Part shown: piece after piece, positions 1 to 5,737 of the stretch
Layout: each line of letters opens with the position of its first letter
How positions within the stretch are numbered: position 1 is the first letter of the stretch
Source: an uncultured Collinsella sp.
Lineage (GTDB): Bacteria > Actinomycetota > Coriobacteriia > Coriobacteriales > Coriobacteriaceae
Length of the DNA: 6,229 nucleotides
Assembly (NCBI GenBank): GCA_902490095.1
Contig: CABUCQ010000124.1
Coordinates: 1-6,229 of the forward strand
Direction: 5' to 3'
The notes under the pieces: generated by a model
Seen by the model: the letters and a program-made list of their open reading frames with translations, nothing else
The model's database searches: none
Told to the model about the DNA's origin: nothing
Program-made: the position numbers and the translations under genes

Positions 1-810
1 ATCTCGGTGGTATATGGTGCGTTTTCCGTGGCAATGGTCTTTGTCACTTCGATCGGCAAGTTTGTAGCCGACACGCTTGATTGGCATGTAGCAATGTACG
101 GCACGCTGACCTTTGCCGTTCTGATCTGCGGAGCGCTCGTGATGTTTATGCCGCGTGCCGGACAGACCGACGAACCCGCTACCTTCCGTGAGCAGGCGGG
201 ACTTCTACGCGAGCCGAGCATCATCACCGGCATGCTCATCTTTTTGTTTGGCGTGGGGTCGGTCTACGTTTTCTACGGCTACGTGACGCCTTATCTAGAG
301 CAGGTGTTGGGCATGGGCACGGTCGAAGCCAGTACCACGCTTATGGCCTACGGCGTGTTCTGCCTGATCTCGAACATCTTGGGCGGATGGATCGATGCGC
401 GCTTTGGCATGAAGGCACTGCTTGTGACGTTTGTGCTGCAGGCCGCGGCGCTACTCGGGCTGTTTGCTGTGGGCGGCACCATGCCGCTCGCGCTGGTCTT
501 TGTCTTTAGTCTGGCAATGCTCATGTACCTGTTCTCGGTGTCGTGCATCACGCACTTTATGGACGTGGCACGCAGCCGCCATCCCAAGTCGATGGTACTC
601 GCGAGTTCGGTTGAGCCCATGGCGTTTAACGTTGGCATCTCGTTTGGCACCGCAGTGGGCGGCGCCGTGGTGAGCAACGTTGGCATTGCGTACGTGGGCG
701 CCGTGGGCGCCGCGTTCTCGCTTGTGGCCTGGGCGCTCACGCTGGTGACGATTAAGTTGGCTCGCTGGGAGCGCCGTCGTCAATCAGCACGGCCCCGGAT
801 GCAGGCATAG
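1..810 (+). CDS. MFS transporter, C-terminal part (5' end outside window)
   Basis: Integral membrane permease of the major facilitator superfamily, most like the drug/arabinose-efflux (DHA1) type; the substrate cannot be told. The frame is open from base 1, so the gene begins upstream and only its last 269 codons are seen; the GTG at 7 is internal. Hydrophobic segments lie at about residues 1-19, 32-50, 74-96, 112-128, 137-157, 161-182, 199-222 and 226-251 of the fragment. This fits the end of the N-terminal bundle plus the six helices of the C-terminal bundle. The charged stretch at 51-72 is the usual central cytoplasmic loop. GGWIDARFG (128-136) is a version of the conserved MFS loop motif (G-x-x-x-D-R-x-G), here between two helices of the second bundle. 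A basic cytoplasmic tail ends the protein. It converges on the PTS gene and shows no sign of belonging to the sugar operon. Family call is firm; function is open. Confidence 0.85.
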   Translation: MSVVYGAFSVAMVFVTSIGKFVADTLDWHVAMYGTLTFAVLICGALVMFMPRAGQTDEPATFREQAGLLREPSIITGMLIFLFGVGSVYVFYGYVTPYLEQVLGMGTVEASTTLMAYGVFCLISNILGGWIDARFGMKALLVTFVLQAAALLGLFAVGGTMPLALVFVFSLAMLMYLFSVSCITHFMDVARSRHPKSMVLASSVEPMAFNVGISFGTAVGGAVVSNVGIAYVGAVGAAFSLVAWALTLVTIKLARWERRRQSARPRMQA

Positions 811-894
811 GGGCGAACATAGCCCAAGGTGGCGAGCAACCGGTGAACCGCCCAATATGAGTATGTTTATCCGCCCGGAAGCTTCAGCAGTGCA

Positions 895-954
895 ATTTCG
901 TGTACTTCAGATACACGCTTTTCCACGATTTCGTGTATCCGAAGTACACGAAAT
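895..954. repeat. Long inverted repeat of two nested palindromes
   Basis: Bases 895-917 and 932-954 are 23-base inverted arms with one mismatch (909/940) around a 14-base loop. Each arm is itself a 19-base dyad of the form CGTGTA-7-TACACG (899-917 and 932-950), so the half-site CGTGTA appears four times in alternating orientation. The two dyad centres are 33 bases apart, close to three helical turns. The DNA can thus form one long hairpin or two short ones. No U-run follows on either strand, so it is not a classical terminator. It lies between two convergent genes, which argues against a plain promoter operator and for a dispersed REP-like element or a protein-binding site. Its role is unknown. 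Confidence 0.8.
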
Positions 955-971
955 GCGCGTGGGGTAACTCA

Positions 972-1006
972 AAGGCGGCGACAGACGCATTGTCTGCCGC
1001 CGCCTT
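972..1006 (-). terminator. Probable terminator of the glvA-glvC operon
   Basis: AAGGCGGCG (972-980) pairs with CGCCGCCTT (998-1006). After an A/C mismatch the stem continues with CAGAC (982-986) against GTCTG (992-996), closing a 5-base loop. Read on the minus strand the hairpin starts about 30 bases after the PTS stop codon and ends in CCTTTGAGTT, a short imperfect U-run. On the plus strand the only T-rich stretch comes about ten bases later (ATTTT at 1016-1020), so it may also stop read-through from the MFS gene. The weak U-tract keeps confidence moderate. Confidence 0.6.
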
Positions 1007-1037
1007 CTACACCGGATTTTATAGATATGTGGGGCGT

Positions 1038-2600
1038 TTATTCCATACCCAGCAGCTCGCGCATCTGGGTTGCGTAGTTAGATGCCATGTTACCGTAGAC
1101 AATCTGCACGCCGCCGTTAACATGCACGATGCCACGCGCTTCGAGCTTTTCGGTAAACTCGGCGTCATCAACCACCTTGTCACAGTCATTGAGCTGGATG
1201 CGCAGACGGGTGAAGCAGGCCTCGACAGACTTAATGTTGTTGTCGCCGCCCACTGCCTCAACGATGGCGGGAATGAGGTCGCTGATCACGGTCTTGGGAG
1301 CCTTTTCGGCCTCATCGTCGGACTCTTCCTCGCGGCCGGGGGTCTTAAGGCCCTTCTTAAGAATGATGAACTTGAAGACGAAGTAGTACACCACGAAGTA
1401 GATGGGGCCGAGGAACAGGATAACCTGCCAGTTGGAGCCCTTGGCTGCACCCATAATGCCGTTAAAGATCAACGACAGGAGCGGGCCGCCAAAGGATGCA
1501 GAGCCAGCCACGTTGAACTGCAGGATATAGGTCAGCGCATAGGCAAGACCAGCCATGAGAGCGTGGAACACGTAGAGGATGGGCGCGATAAACAGGAAGG
1601 AGTACTCGAGCGGCTCGGTAATGCCGGAGAGGATGCAAGGCACCACGATGGCGATCATGAGCGCTGCGGTCTTCTTCTTGTTCTTGGGAAGTGCCGTCTT
1701 GTAGAAGGCGAGTGCAGCGCCGGGCAGGCCGAACATGGCGAAGATAACCTTGCCGTTCATGACAAAACGGCTGACCTCGATGTTAAACGGCGTGCTAGGA
1801 GAGCCCAGGATCGCGTTGTAGATATTGATAGCGCCCTGAACGGTCTGGCCGTCGATGGTCTCGACGCCACCGAGCGACGTGAAGAAGAACGGCAAATAGA
1901 CAAAGTGATGCAGGCCAAAAGGCAGGAGCATGCGCTCGCCGGCACCGTAGACAAATGCACCAAAGGCACCCGTGGTCTTGATGAACTCGGACAGCGCGCC
2001 GAGAGCGTTCTGAATAAACGGGAATACAAAGGACATGACCAATGCGAGGATGCTGCATGAGAGCAGCGTCACCGCCGGGATAAAGCGCGTGCCGTTGAAG
2101 ATGGAGAACACGGCAGGCAGCTCAATCTTGTAGTAACGGTTATGCAACCATGCGACGATTGCACCCACCAGAAGACCGCCAATAACGCCAGTGTCGAGCG
2201 TGGTGATACCGAGGATCGTGCTCTGGCCCGTCGTAAGATTCGCGGGATCGATAACGCCAGTCGCCGTAAGGAACGTGCCCATCACGGAGTTCATGCACAT
2301 GTAGCCCAAAAAGCCACAAAGCGCCGCGGTAGCCTTCTCGGACTTGGCGAAGCCATAGGCGAGACAAATCGAGAAGATAACCGGGATGTTGTTCATAACG
2401 ATGCCGGCTGCGGCCTTGAGAATCGAAAAGAAAATCGCAAAGCCCGGAGCAGCCAGCCAGGGAACAGCTGCCGTAAGGGTGGGGCTGGTAAAGGCATTGC
2501 CAAAGCCCTGAAGGATGCCGGCGATTGGCAGGATCAAGACAGGCGTCATGAGGACTTTGCCCAGGCGCTGGAACTTTGCCAGCAGCTCATCTTTGTTCAT
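1038..2600 (-). CDS. glvC: PTS alpha-glucoside permease, EIICB subunit
   Basis: Membrane permease of the phosphotransferase system (glucose superfamily, alpha-glucoside IIBC type like GlvC, MalB and AglA). It brings in a maltose-like disaccharide and phosphorylates it at C6. The 520 residues match the usual family length. The EIIC domain (about 1-415) has many hydrophobic helices, the GLHH motif (229-232) in a G-x-G-x-R-x-L-x-P-x-G context, and the hallmark GITEPLEYSF (326-335). An acidic linker (about 418-436) leads to an EIIB domain (about 437-520), where Cys462 in ACFTRLR is the phosphorylated cysteine. No EIIA domain is fused and none is encoded nearby, so an EIIA from elsewhere must supply phosphate. 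The ATG at 2600 is preceded by AGAGGGG (2613-2607) with a 6-base gap, and the N-terminus (KFQRLGKVLMTPVLILPIAG) starts as the family does. It is the second gene of the operon behind the 6-phospho-alpha-glucosidase. Family and fold are certain; exact substrate (maltose, trehalose, other alpha-glucosides) is inferred from the neighbour. Confidence 0.93.
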   Translation of the reverse strand: MNKDELLAKFQRLGKVLMTPVLILPIAGILQGFGNAFTSPTLTAAVPWLAAPGFAIFFSILKAAAGIVMNNIPVIFSICLAYGFAKSEKATAALCGFLGYMCMNSVMGTFLTATGVIDPANLTTGQSTILGITTLDTGVIGGLLVGAIVAWLHNRYYKIELPAVFSIFNGTRFIPAVTLLSCSILALVMSFVFPFIQNALGALSEFIKTTGAFGAFVYGAGERMLLPFGLHHFVYLPFFFTSLGGVETIDGQTVQGAINIYNAILGSPSTPFNIEVSRFVMNGKVIFAMFGLPGAALAFYKTALPKNKKKTAALMIAIVVPCILSGITEPLEYSFLFIAPILYVFHALMAGLAYALTYILQFNVAGSASFGGPLLSLIFNGIMGAAKGSNWQVILFLGPIYFVVYYFVFKFIILKKGLKTPGREEESDDEAEKAPKTVISDLIPAIVEAVGGDNNIKSVEACFTRLRIQLNDCDKVVDDAEFTEKLEARGIVHVNGGVQIVYGNMASNYATQMRELLGME

Positions 2601-2606
2601 GGGATA

Positions 2607-2613
2607 CCCCTCT
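2607..2613 (-). promoter_or_regulatory. Shine-Dalgarno site of the PTS gene
   Basis: AGAGGGG read on the minus strand lies 6 bases before the ATG at 2600. It fixes this start and shows that the permease has its own translation initiation site after the intergenic hairpin. Confidence 0.7.
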
Positions 2614-2622
2614 TAAAGAAAC

Positions 2623-2653
2623 GGGGCGTGCAGCTCTACAGCCCACACGCCCC
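2623..2653 (-). terminator. Intercistronic hairpin between glvA and glvC
   Basis: GGGGCGTG (2623-2630) pairs perfectly with CACGCCCC (2646-2653). An inner GCT/AGC pair (2633-2635 with 2640-2642) can extend the stem. On the minus strand it is followed by GTTTCTTTAAGAGG, a weak U-rich run that leads straight into the ribosome binding site of the PTS gene. It sits about 30 bases after the hydrolase stop. It could be a leaky terminator or an mRNA-stabilising structure that sets different levels of the soluble enzyme and the membrane permease. Pairing is directly visible; the role is inferred. Confidence 0.55.
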
Positions 2654-2682
2654 ATAACAGTTATCAAGCGCTATGGAACTAG

Positions 2683-4008
2683 CTACTTAAGCTCCGGCCA
2701 GTAATCCTTATTGGCCTCGATGAGCTTGTCGAGCACTTTGCGAGCCTTCTTTGCGTCACCGACCAGACGATTAAGTGTGAGTGCCTGCAGGGCCTTCTCG
2801 TAGGAACCCTCCATCCAAGCCTCAACAGTCAGACGCTCATAGGCGTACTGGTTCTCCATAAGGCCGCGATAGAAGGTGCCAATCTTGCCAACAGCATAGG
2901 GCTGCGGGCCATTGGCGCCCACGCTTGCCGCGACCTCGACCATGGCGTCATCGGGCATACCCTCGATAATGCCGTTGTTGGGCACGATGACAATGAAGGT
3001 CTTGTTGGTGTTGCGATAAATGGCCGAGGTGATTTCCACGATCATATCGCCATGAGCATCGTTCTGCACAACCGAGGAGTTCTTTGCGGTGCCGACTTTG
3101 GCAACACGCTCGCACTCGGCGAACACGCGCTTCTCACGACCGTTGATAACCTCGTCGGAGCGAGTGTAGTCGGGGTCGAGGTGAGCGACCTTGTACTCGG
3201 GATACAGATAGTACTGCAGATAAGTGTTGGGCAGATAGTCGGGGAAGTCCTCGAGCATGTCCTTGACCATGGCGTAGGTATCAAGCCAGGACTGGTCACG
3301 CTGCTCGGCATCGGCAGGAAGGAAGCCGTTCTTCTCCGTGTACTCCTTAATCTGCGGGACGAGGTCATGGCCCTCTTCATCGTAGATGTGCTTGAACCAA
3401 CCGAAGTGATTGAGGCCAAAGTACACGGGCTCCGTCTTGCTCATATCGCGACCGAGCAGGCGACCGTAGGAGCGCATGAGGTTGACGGGCTGATCGCAGA
3501 TGTTGAGGACGCGATGCTCATCGGGCAGGACGCGCTCGAGACCATATGCCACAATAGCGGCCGGGTTGGTGTAGTTGATAATCCACGCCTCCGGGCTATG
3601 AGCGCGAACGTCGTTGACGATCTCAACCATGTCATGCATGGAGCGCATACCGTAAGCCATGCCGCCAGGGCCCACCGTTTCCTGGCCGATGATTCCCATA
3701 TGCAGCGGAATCTTCTCGTCCTTGCTACGCATCTCGTAGCCGCCGGTACGAATCTGGCAGAGCACAAAGTCGACGTCGGTATAAGCCTCGTCCTTATCGG
3801 TGGTGTAACCAAACTCCACACCGGGCTCCTCCTCGGCGAAGAGGATCTTGCCAAACTCGCCGATCGGACGCTGACGCTCGGCATCGATATCATAGAGCAT
3901 CACGCGGTTCAGCGGCAGAATGTCCATGTGCTTGGTCAGGGCTTTAAGAATGCCAGGGCACCACGTGGAGCCGCCGCCAACGATCACAATATTGAGCTTA
4001 TCCTTCAT
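2683..4008 (-). CDS. glvA: 6-phospho-alpha-glucosidase, glycoside hydrolase family 4
   Basis: Cytosolic GH4 enzyme that splits 6-phospho-alpha-glucosides (for example maltose 6'-phosphate) made by the adjacent PTS into glucose 6-phosphate and the second sugar. GH4 enzymes work by a redox elimination mechanism needing NAD+ and a divalent metal, usually Mn2+. The length of 441 residues is typical (GlvA/MalH class). The Rossmann nucleotide loop IVGGGST is at 9-15. Cys171 in NICDQP and His201 in GLNHFGWF are the expected metal ligands. Asp172 right after that cysteine is what alpha-type members have, where 6-phospho-beta-glucosidases usually carry Asn; this supports the alpha assignment. The tyrosine-rich stretch NTYLQYYLYP (261-270) falls where the family places its catalytic tyrosine. 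Positions 16-17 are Trp-Cys, where relatives often have an aromatic residue and Thr. The ATG at 4008 has a strong GGAGGG (4021-4016) 7 bases upstream. It is first in the operon, with glvC 82 bases downstream, and is divergent from the RpiR regulator. Confidence 0.95.
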   Translation of the reverse strand: MKDKLNIVIVGGGSTWCPGILKALTKHMDILPLNRVMLYDIDAERQRPIGEFGKILFAEEEPGVEFGYTTDKDEAYTDVDFVLCQIRTGGYEMRSKDEKIPLHMGIIGQETVGPGGMAYGMRSMHDMVEIVNDVRAHSPEAWIINYTNPAAIVAYGLERVLPDEHRVLNICDQPVNLMRSYGRLLGRDMSKTEPVYFGLNHFGWFKHIYDEEGHDLVPQIKEYTEKNGFLPADAEQRDQSWLDTYAMVKDMLEDFPDYLPNTYLQYYLYPEYKVAHLDPDYTRSDEVINGREKRVFAECERVAKVGTAKNSSVVQNDAHGDMIVEITSAIYRNTNKTFIVIVPNNGIIEGMPDDAMVEVAASVGANGPQPYAVGKIGTFYRGLMENQYAYERLTVEAWMEGSYEKALQALTLNRLVGDAKKARKVLDKLIEANKDYWPELK

Positions 4009-4120
4009 GTTCCGTCCCTCCAGGGTTGGCTGATCGGTGTTCTCGAAGACCTTGGGCTCCGCGGTTGTCCTCGGCTTGCTTCGTTTCGATTGCTATTTTG
4101 CGACATAAGGTCATTTGCGA

Positions 4121-4151
4121 GTCCCCGTGTGGGCCAATGCGAAACGGGGAC
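4121..4151. repeat. Inverted repeat GTCCCCGT / ACGGGGAC
   Basis: Perfect 8-base arms (4121-4128 and 4144-4151) surround a 15-base loop. Neither side has a terminator-like U-run next to the stem. A second small dyad, GCGAAA (4139-4144) with TTTCGC (4158-4163), overlaps its right arm. It could be an RNA hairpin in the leader of the hydrolase transcript or a dispersed repeat; its role is unknown. Confidence 0.5.
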
Positions 4152-4168
4152 ACATGATTTCGCTCACA

Positions 4169-4217
4169 ACACAGATATGTGTAGGCAAACACGCGCGTTT
4201 GCCCAGTTCATGGGCAA
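4169..4217. promoter_or_regulatory. Cluster of abutting palindromes, candidate operator
   Basis: Three dyads sit edge to edge. The first, 4169-4182 (ACACA...TGTGT), has one mismatched pair. The second, 4184-4203, has half-site GGCAAAC, a GC-rich centre and nine of ten pairs matching (only 4191/4196 fails). The third is TTGCCCA (4199-4205) against TGGGCAA (4211-4217) around 5 bases. They lie about 105 bases before the regulator start and 175 before the hydrolase start. Their position and symmetry are what one expects for sites of a dimeric repressor or activator, most simply the adjacent RpiR protein. A LacI-type global regulator is another possibility. Assignment to a protein is inference. 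Confidence 0.5.
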
Positions 4218-4288
4218 TAGGCAATCTTGACCGATTACCGATTTCTCACTTGGCTACACAAAGCGGTACCATATGTACGGCGAGATGC

Positions 4289-4294
4289 AAGGGG
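4289..4294 (+). promoter_or_regulatory. Likely Shine-Dalgarno site deciding the regulator start
   Basis: AAGGGG lies 12 bases before the ATG at 4307. The gap is a little long, but it is the only purine-rich site near a start that leaves a normal RpiR N-terminus. The ATG at 4285 is out of frame. Confidence 0.45.
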
Positions 4295-4306
4295 CTGAAA
4301 CATCTT

Positions 4307-5056
4307 ATGAAAGATCAAGAATCTTTTTATGATCATGTGCGAGCTGGCGAGAGCAAGCTCAACGATCTCGAAAGCGAGATCATGCGCTACATCATCGAGC
4401 TGCGTGATGATATTGACGATGTCACGCTTAAGAGCGTTGCTGAACGGTTCTTCGTCGCTCCCAATACAATTGTCAGGCTTGCCCACAAGCTTGGCTTCTC
4501 GGGGTTTACGGAGCTCAAGCAATCGTATTCCGCCTCGCTCGACCGCAATCGATTCACTATCGAGGCACTTCCTCTTGATACCCAGCTCGTACAGACCAAA
4601 GATCTGCTTAACGACCGGGTTATCGATTCGGTTGTGAGTCTTATCCAGGACGCCTCGCATATCGTGTTCTTCTGCTCGGGCTTTTCGAAGTACCCGTGCC
4701 TCGAAATGGCTGAAAAGCTCAAAATTATGGGCAAGAACACCGATACGCTCAGTGAACGCCACGTCATGAGGCATTACGCAGAACTCCTCGGCAAAAACGA
4801 CCTGGTCTTCAGCGTTTCCGTAAGCGGCGAGACGCAGGTGTCTATTGACGCCACATCGATAGCCAAAACGCGCGGATGCAAGGTCGTCACGCTCACCGGC
4901 TTTTCTCGAAATTCTCTCTCGAAACTAGCCGACTACCCTATCTACACCGTGCAAAAAGAAATCCGCCTGGGCAGCATGGACCTCGACAGTCGATTGATGT
5001 TCTATTACGTTTTCGAATTGATATTTGAGCGCTACTTCAAACTGGCCAAGAAATAA
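4307..5056 (+). CDS. RpiR-family transcriptional regulator (HTH-SIS)
   Basis: Cytoplasmic DNA-binding regulator of the RpiR/MurR family, 249 residues from the ATG at 4307. The N-terminal helix-turn-helix domain spans about 1-78; the recognition part is VTLKSVAERFFVAPNTIVRL (39-58) followed by the family-typical KLGFSGFTELK. The C-terminal SIS domain (about 105-240) starts with HIVFFCSGFS (118-127) and carries the phosphosugar-binding SVSGET (171-176). Such proteins respond to a sugar phosphate, here plausibly the phosphorylated disaccharide or glucose 6-phosphate. It is divergent from the hydrolase-PTS operon and resembles in role GlvR of B. subtilis, an RpiR-type activator of the glv operon; whether this one activates or represses cannot be seen. 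The frame stays open upstream to 4115, but those extra 64 codons cover the palindrome cluster and do not look like an HTH domain, so the later start is preferred. The phosphatase gene follows after 60 bases. Confidence 0.92.
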   Translation: MKDQESFYDHVRAGESKLNDLESEIMRYIIELRDDIDDVTLKSVAERFFVAPNTIVRLAHKLGFSGFTELKQSYSASLDRNRFTIEALPLDTQLVQTKDLLNDRVIDSVVSLIQDASHIVFFCSGFSKYPCLEMAEKLKIMGKNTDTLSERHVMRHYAELLGKNDLVFSVSVSGETQVSIDATSIAKTRGCKVVTLTGFSRNSLSKLADYPIYTVQKEIRLGSMDLDSRLMFYYVFELIFERYFKLAKK

Positions 5057-5102
5057 AACTTGGCATGCGCCCGGCTTCGACTCTTTAGCGGCCTTCTATA
5101 TG

Positions 5103-5107
5103 AAAGG
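5103..5107 (+). promoter_or_regulatory. Shine-Dalgarno site deciding the phosphatase start
   Basis: AAAGG lies 9 bases before the ATG at 5117, directly before the beta strand and active-site loop expected at the very N-terminus of this family. An upstream TTG at 5060 is in frame but would add 19 residues that the family lacks. Confidence 0.6.
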
Positions 5108-5116
5108 TATCGTTCT

Positions 5117-5563
5117 ATGCAACGTGTACTGTTTATCTGTCACGGCAATATCTGCCGCTCGACGATGGCTGAGTCGGTGTTTACTGAGCTGGTGCGCCGC
5201 GCCGGGCGCGAGGGCGAATTTGTCATTGATTCCGCTGCGACCTCGACCGAGGAGATTGGCAACCCGCCACATCACGGTACCGTTGCCAAGCTACGCGAGG
5301 TCGGGATTCCCGTCGTCGCACATCGCGCACGTCAGGTGCGTCGCGCGGAGTATGGCGACTGGGACCATATTGTCTATATGGATGCTGAGAACGCGCGTGG
5401 CCTGCGTCGCATCTTTGGCGACGACCCCGACGGCAAGATTACGCGCTTGCTCGATTGGACCGATCGCCCCGGCGACGTGGCCGACCCCTGGTACACCGGC
5501 AATTTCGATGCCACCCACCGCGATGTGCTCGCCGGTTGCACCGCTATGCTCGAGCAGCTGTAG
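5117..5563 (+). CDS. Low-molecular-weight protein tyrosine phosphatase
   Basis: Small cytosolic phosphatase (148 residues, normal for the family) that removes phosphate from tyrosine, or in some members arginine, residues of proteins. The signature C-x5-R-S/T is CHGNICRST at 8-16, with nucleophile Cys8 and Arg14 in the P-loop right after the first strand (RVLFI). The general-acid loop DPWY is at 123-126, followed by the usual GNFDATHRDV. All expected catalytic residues are present. Aspartate plus aromatic in the DPWY loop fits a classic tyrosine phosphatase better than the YwlE arginine phosphatases, but substrate cannot be fixed from sequence. It lies 60 bases after the RpiR gene on the same strand, so it may be cotranscribed. 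TTGGCA (5060-5065) could be the -35 of its own promoter, but the -10 (near 5084) is poor. No gene for a tyrosine kinase or polysaccharide synthesis is in view, so the pairing with the sugar locus is probably only positional. Confidence 0.93.
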   Translation: MQRVLFICHGNICRSTMAESVFTELVRRAGREGEFVIDSAATSTEEIGNPPHHGTVAKLREVGIPVVAHRARQVRRAEYGDWDHIVYMDAENARGLRRIFGDDPDGKITRLLDWTDRPGDVADPWYTGNFDATHRDVLAGCTAMLEQL

Positions 5564-5606
5564 GCGCTCGGGCGGCGCGGGCACACGGGCCACGCCATCG
5601 GCATAA

Positions 5607-5705
5607 AACGAGCGTGGATTTTCTCCCACTTTGAGCGTTCGAGTGCGCTCTAAACGGGAGAAAATCAACGCTCGTTATCTCGGTGGGAGAAAATCCACAC
5701 TCATG
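5607..5705. repeat. Three copies of a ~31-base unit, one inverted and two direct
   Basis: The unit reads CGCTCAAAGTGGGAG followed by AAAATCCACGCTCGTT. Copy A is inverted (5607-5637), copy B direct (5646-5676, 27 of 31 identical to A) and copy C direct and decayed at its left side (about 5675-5705). A pairs with B over 21 bases with one mismatch (5607-5627 with 5656-5676), and an inner GAGCG/CGCTC extends the hairpin. A also pairs with C over 16 perfect bases (5614-5629 with 5683-5698). B and C thus compete for the same partner. The copies are not regularly spaced in one orientation, so this is not a CRISPR. A REP-like element is the simplest view. Confidence 0.75.
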
Positions 5706-5706
5706 A

Positions 5707-5737
5707 ATGTGACAAAGGGACTGTCCCTTTGCCACAT
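5707..5737. repeat. 31-base palindrome with GTGACAAAGGGAC arms
   Basis: Bases 5707-5721 and 5723-5737 are 15-base inverted arms with one mismatch (5712/5732) around a single central base. In RNA this gives a very strong hairpin. It ends 12 bases after the DUF4143 stop codon at 5750 when read on the minus strand. No proper U-tract follows, so a terminator role is only possible. The motif looks like a dispersed intergenic repeat of the kind seen in Gram-positive anaerobes, which is a recollection and not shown by the window. Confidence 0.75.

Larger units (their letters stand above)
4009..4306. promoter_or_regulatory. Divergent control region of the glv operon and its regulator
   Basis: This 298-base gap between the divergent starts must hold the promoters for both directions. 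I see no pair of -35/-10 boxes good enough to call; TTGACC at 4227-4232 is a fair -35 match for the plus strand but lacks a convincing -10. Several dyads are present: GTCCCCGT/ACGGGGAC (4121-4151), an imperfect 14-base palindrome (4169-4182), a 20-base palindrome (4184-4203) and TTGCCCA/TGGGCAA (4199-4217). TTTGCGA occurs twice, 17 bases apart (4097 and 4114). Bases 4022-4090 show nothing recognisable and are probably the 5' leader of the hydrolase mRNA. The plus frame stays open from 4115, but this is not credible coding. Confidence 0.6.

Noticed and set aside
900..2060. Long plus-strand open frame opposite the PTS gene
   Set aside because: It is the antisense shadow of the EIICB gene, is rich in His, Asp and Glu without recognisable domains, and starts inside the inverted repeat.
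2601..2682. Separate promoter for the PTS gene
   Set aside because: No -35/-10 pair is visible in the 82-base gap; the hairpin and ribosome site explain the sequence better.
3052..4230. Long plus-strand open frame opposite the GH4 gene
   Set aside because: It mirrors a clear GH4 enzyme on the other strand, has no family features of its own and runs through the divergent control region.
4227..4260. Promoter of the regulator starting with TTGACC
   Set aside because: The -35 is fair, but none of the hexamers 16-19 bases downstream resembles a -10 box.
4115..4306. 64-codon N-terminal extension of the RpiR protein
   Set aside because: No ribosome site or domain supports it, it overlaps the palindromic control elements, and the protein from 4307 already has the normal family length.
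4235..4774. Minus-strand open frame opposite the regulator
   Set aside because: Antisense shadow of the HTH-SIS gene with no recognisable motifs.
5025..5606. Second plus-strand frame overlapping the phosphatase
   Set aside because: The other frame shows an intact phosphatase active site and acid loop; this one is Ala/Arg/Ser-rich out-of-frame reading.
5607..5705. Possible CRISPR array
   Set aside because: Only three copies, one inverted, with spacings too short and uneven for spacers, and no cas genes nearby.
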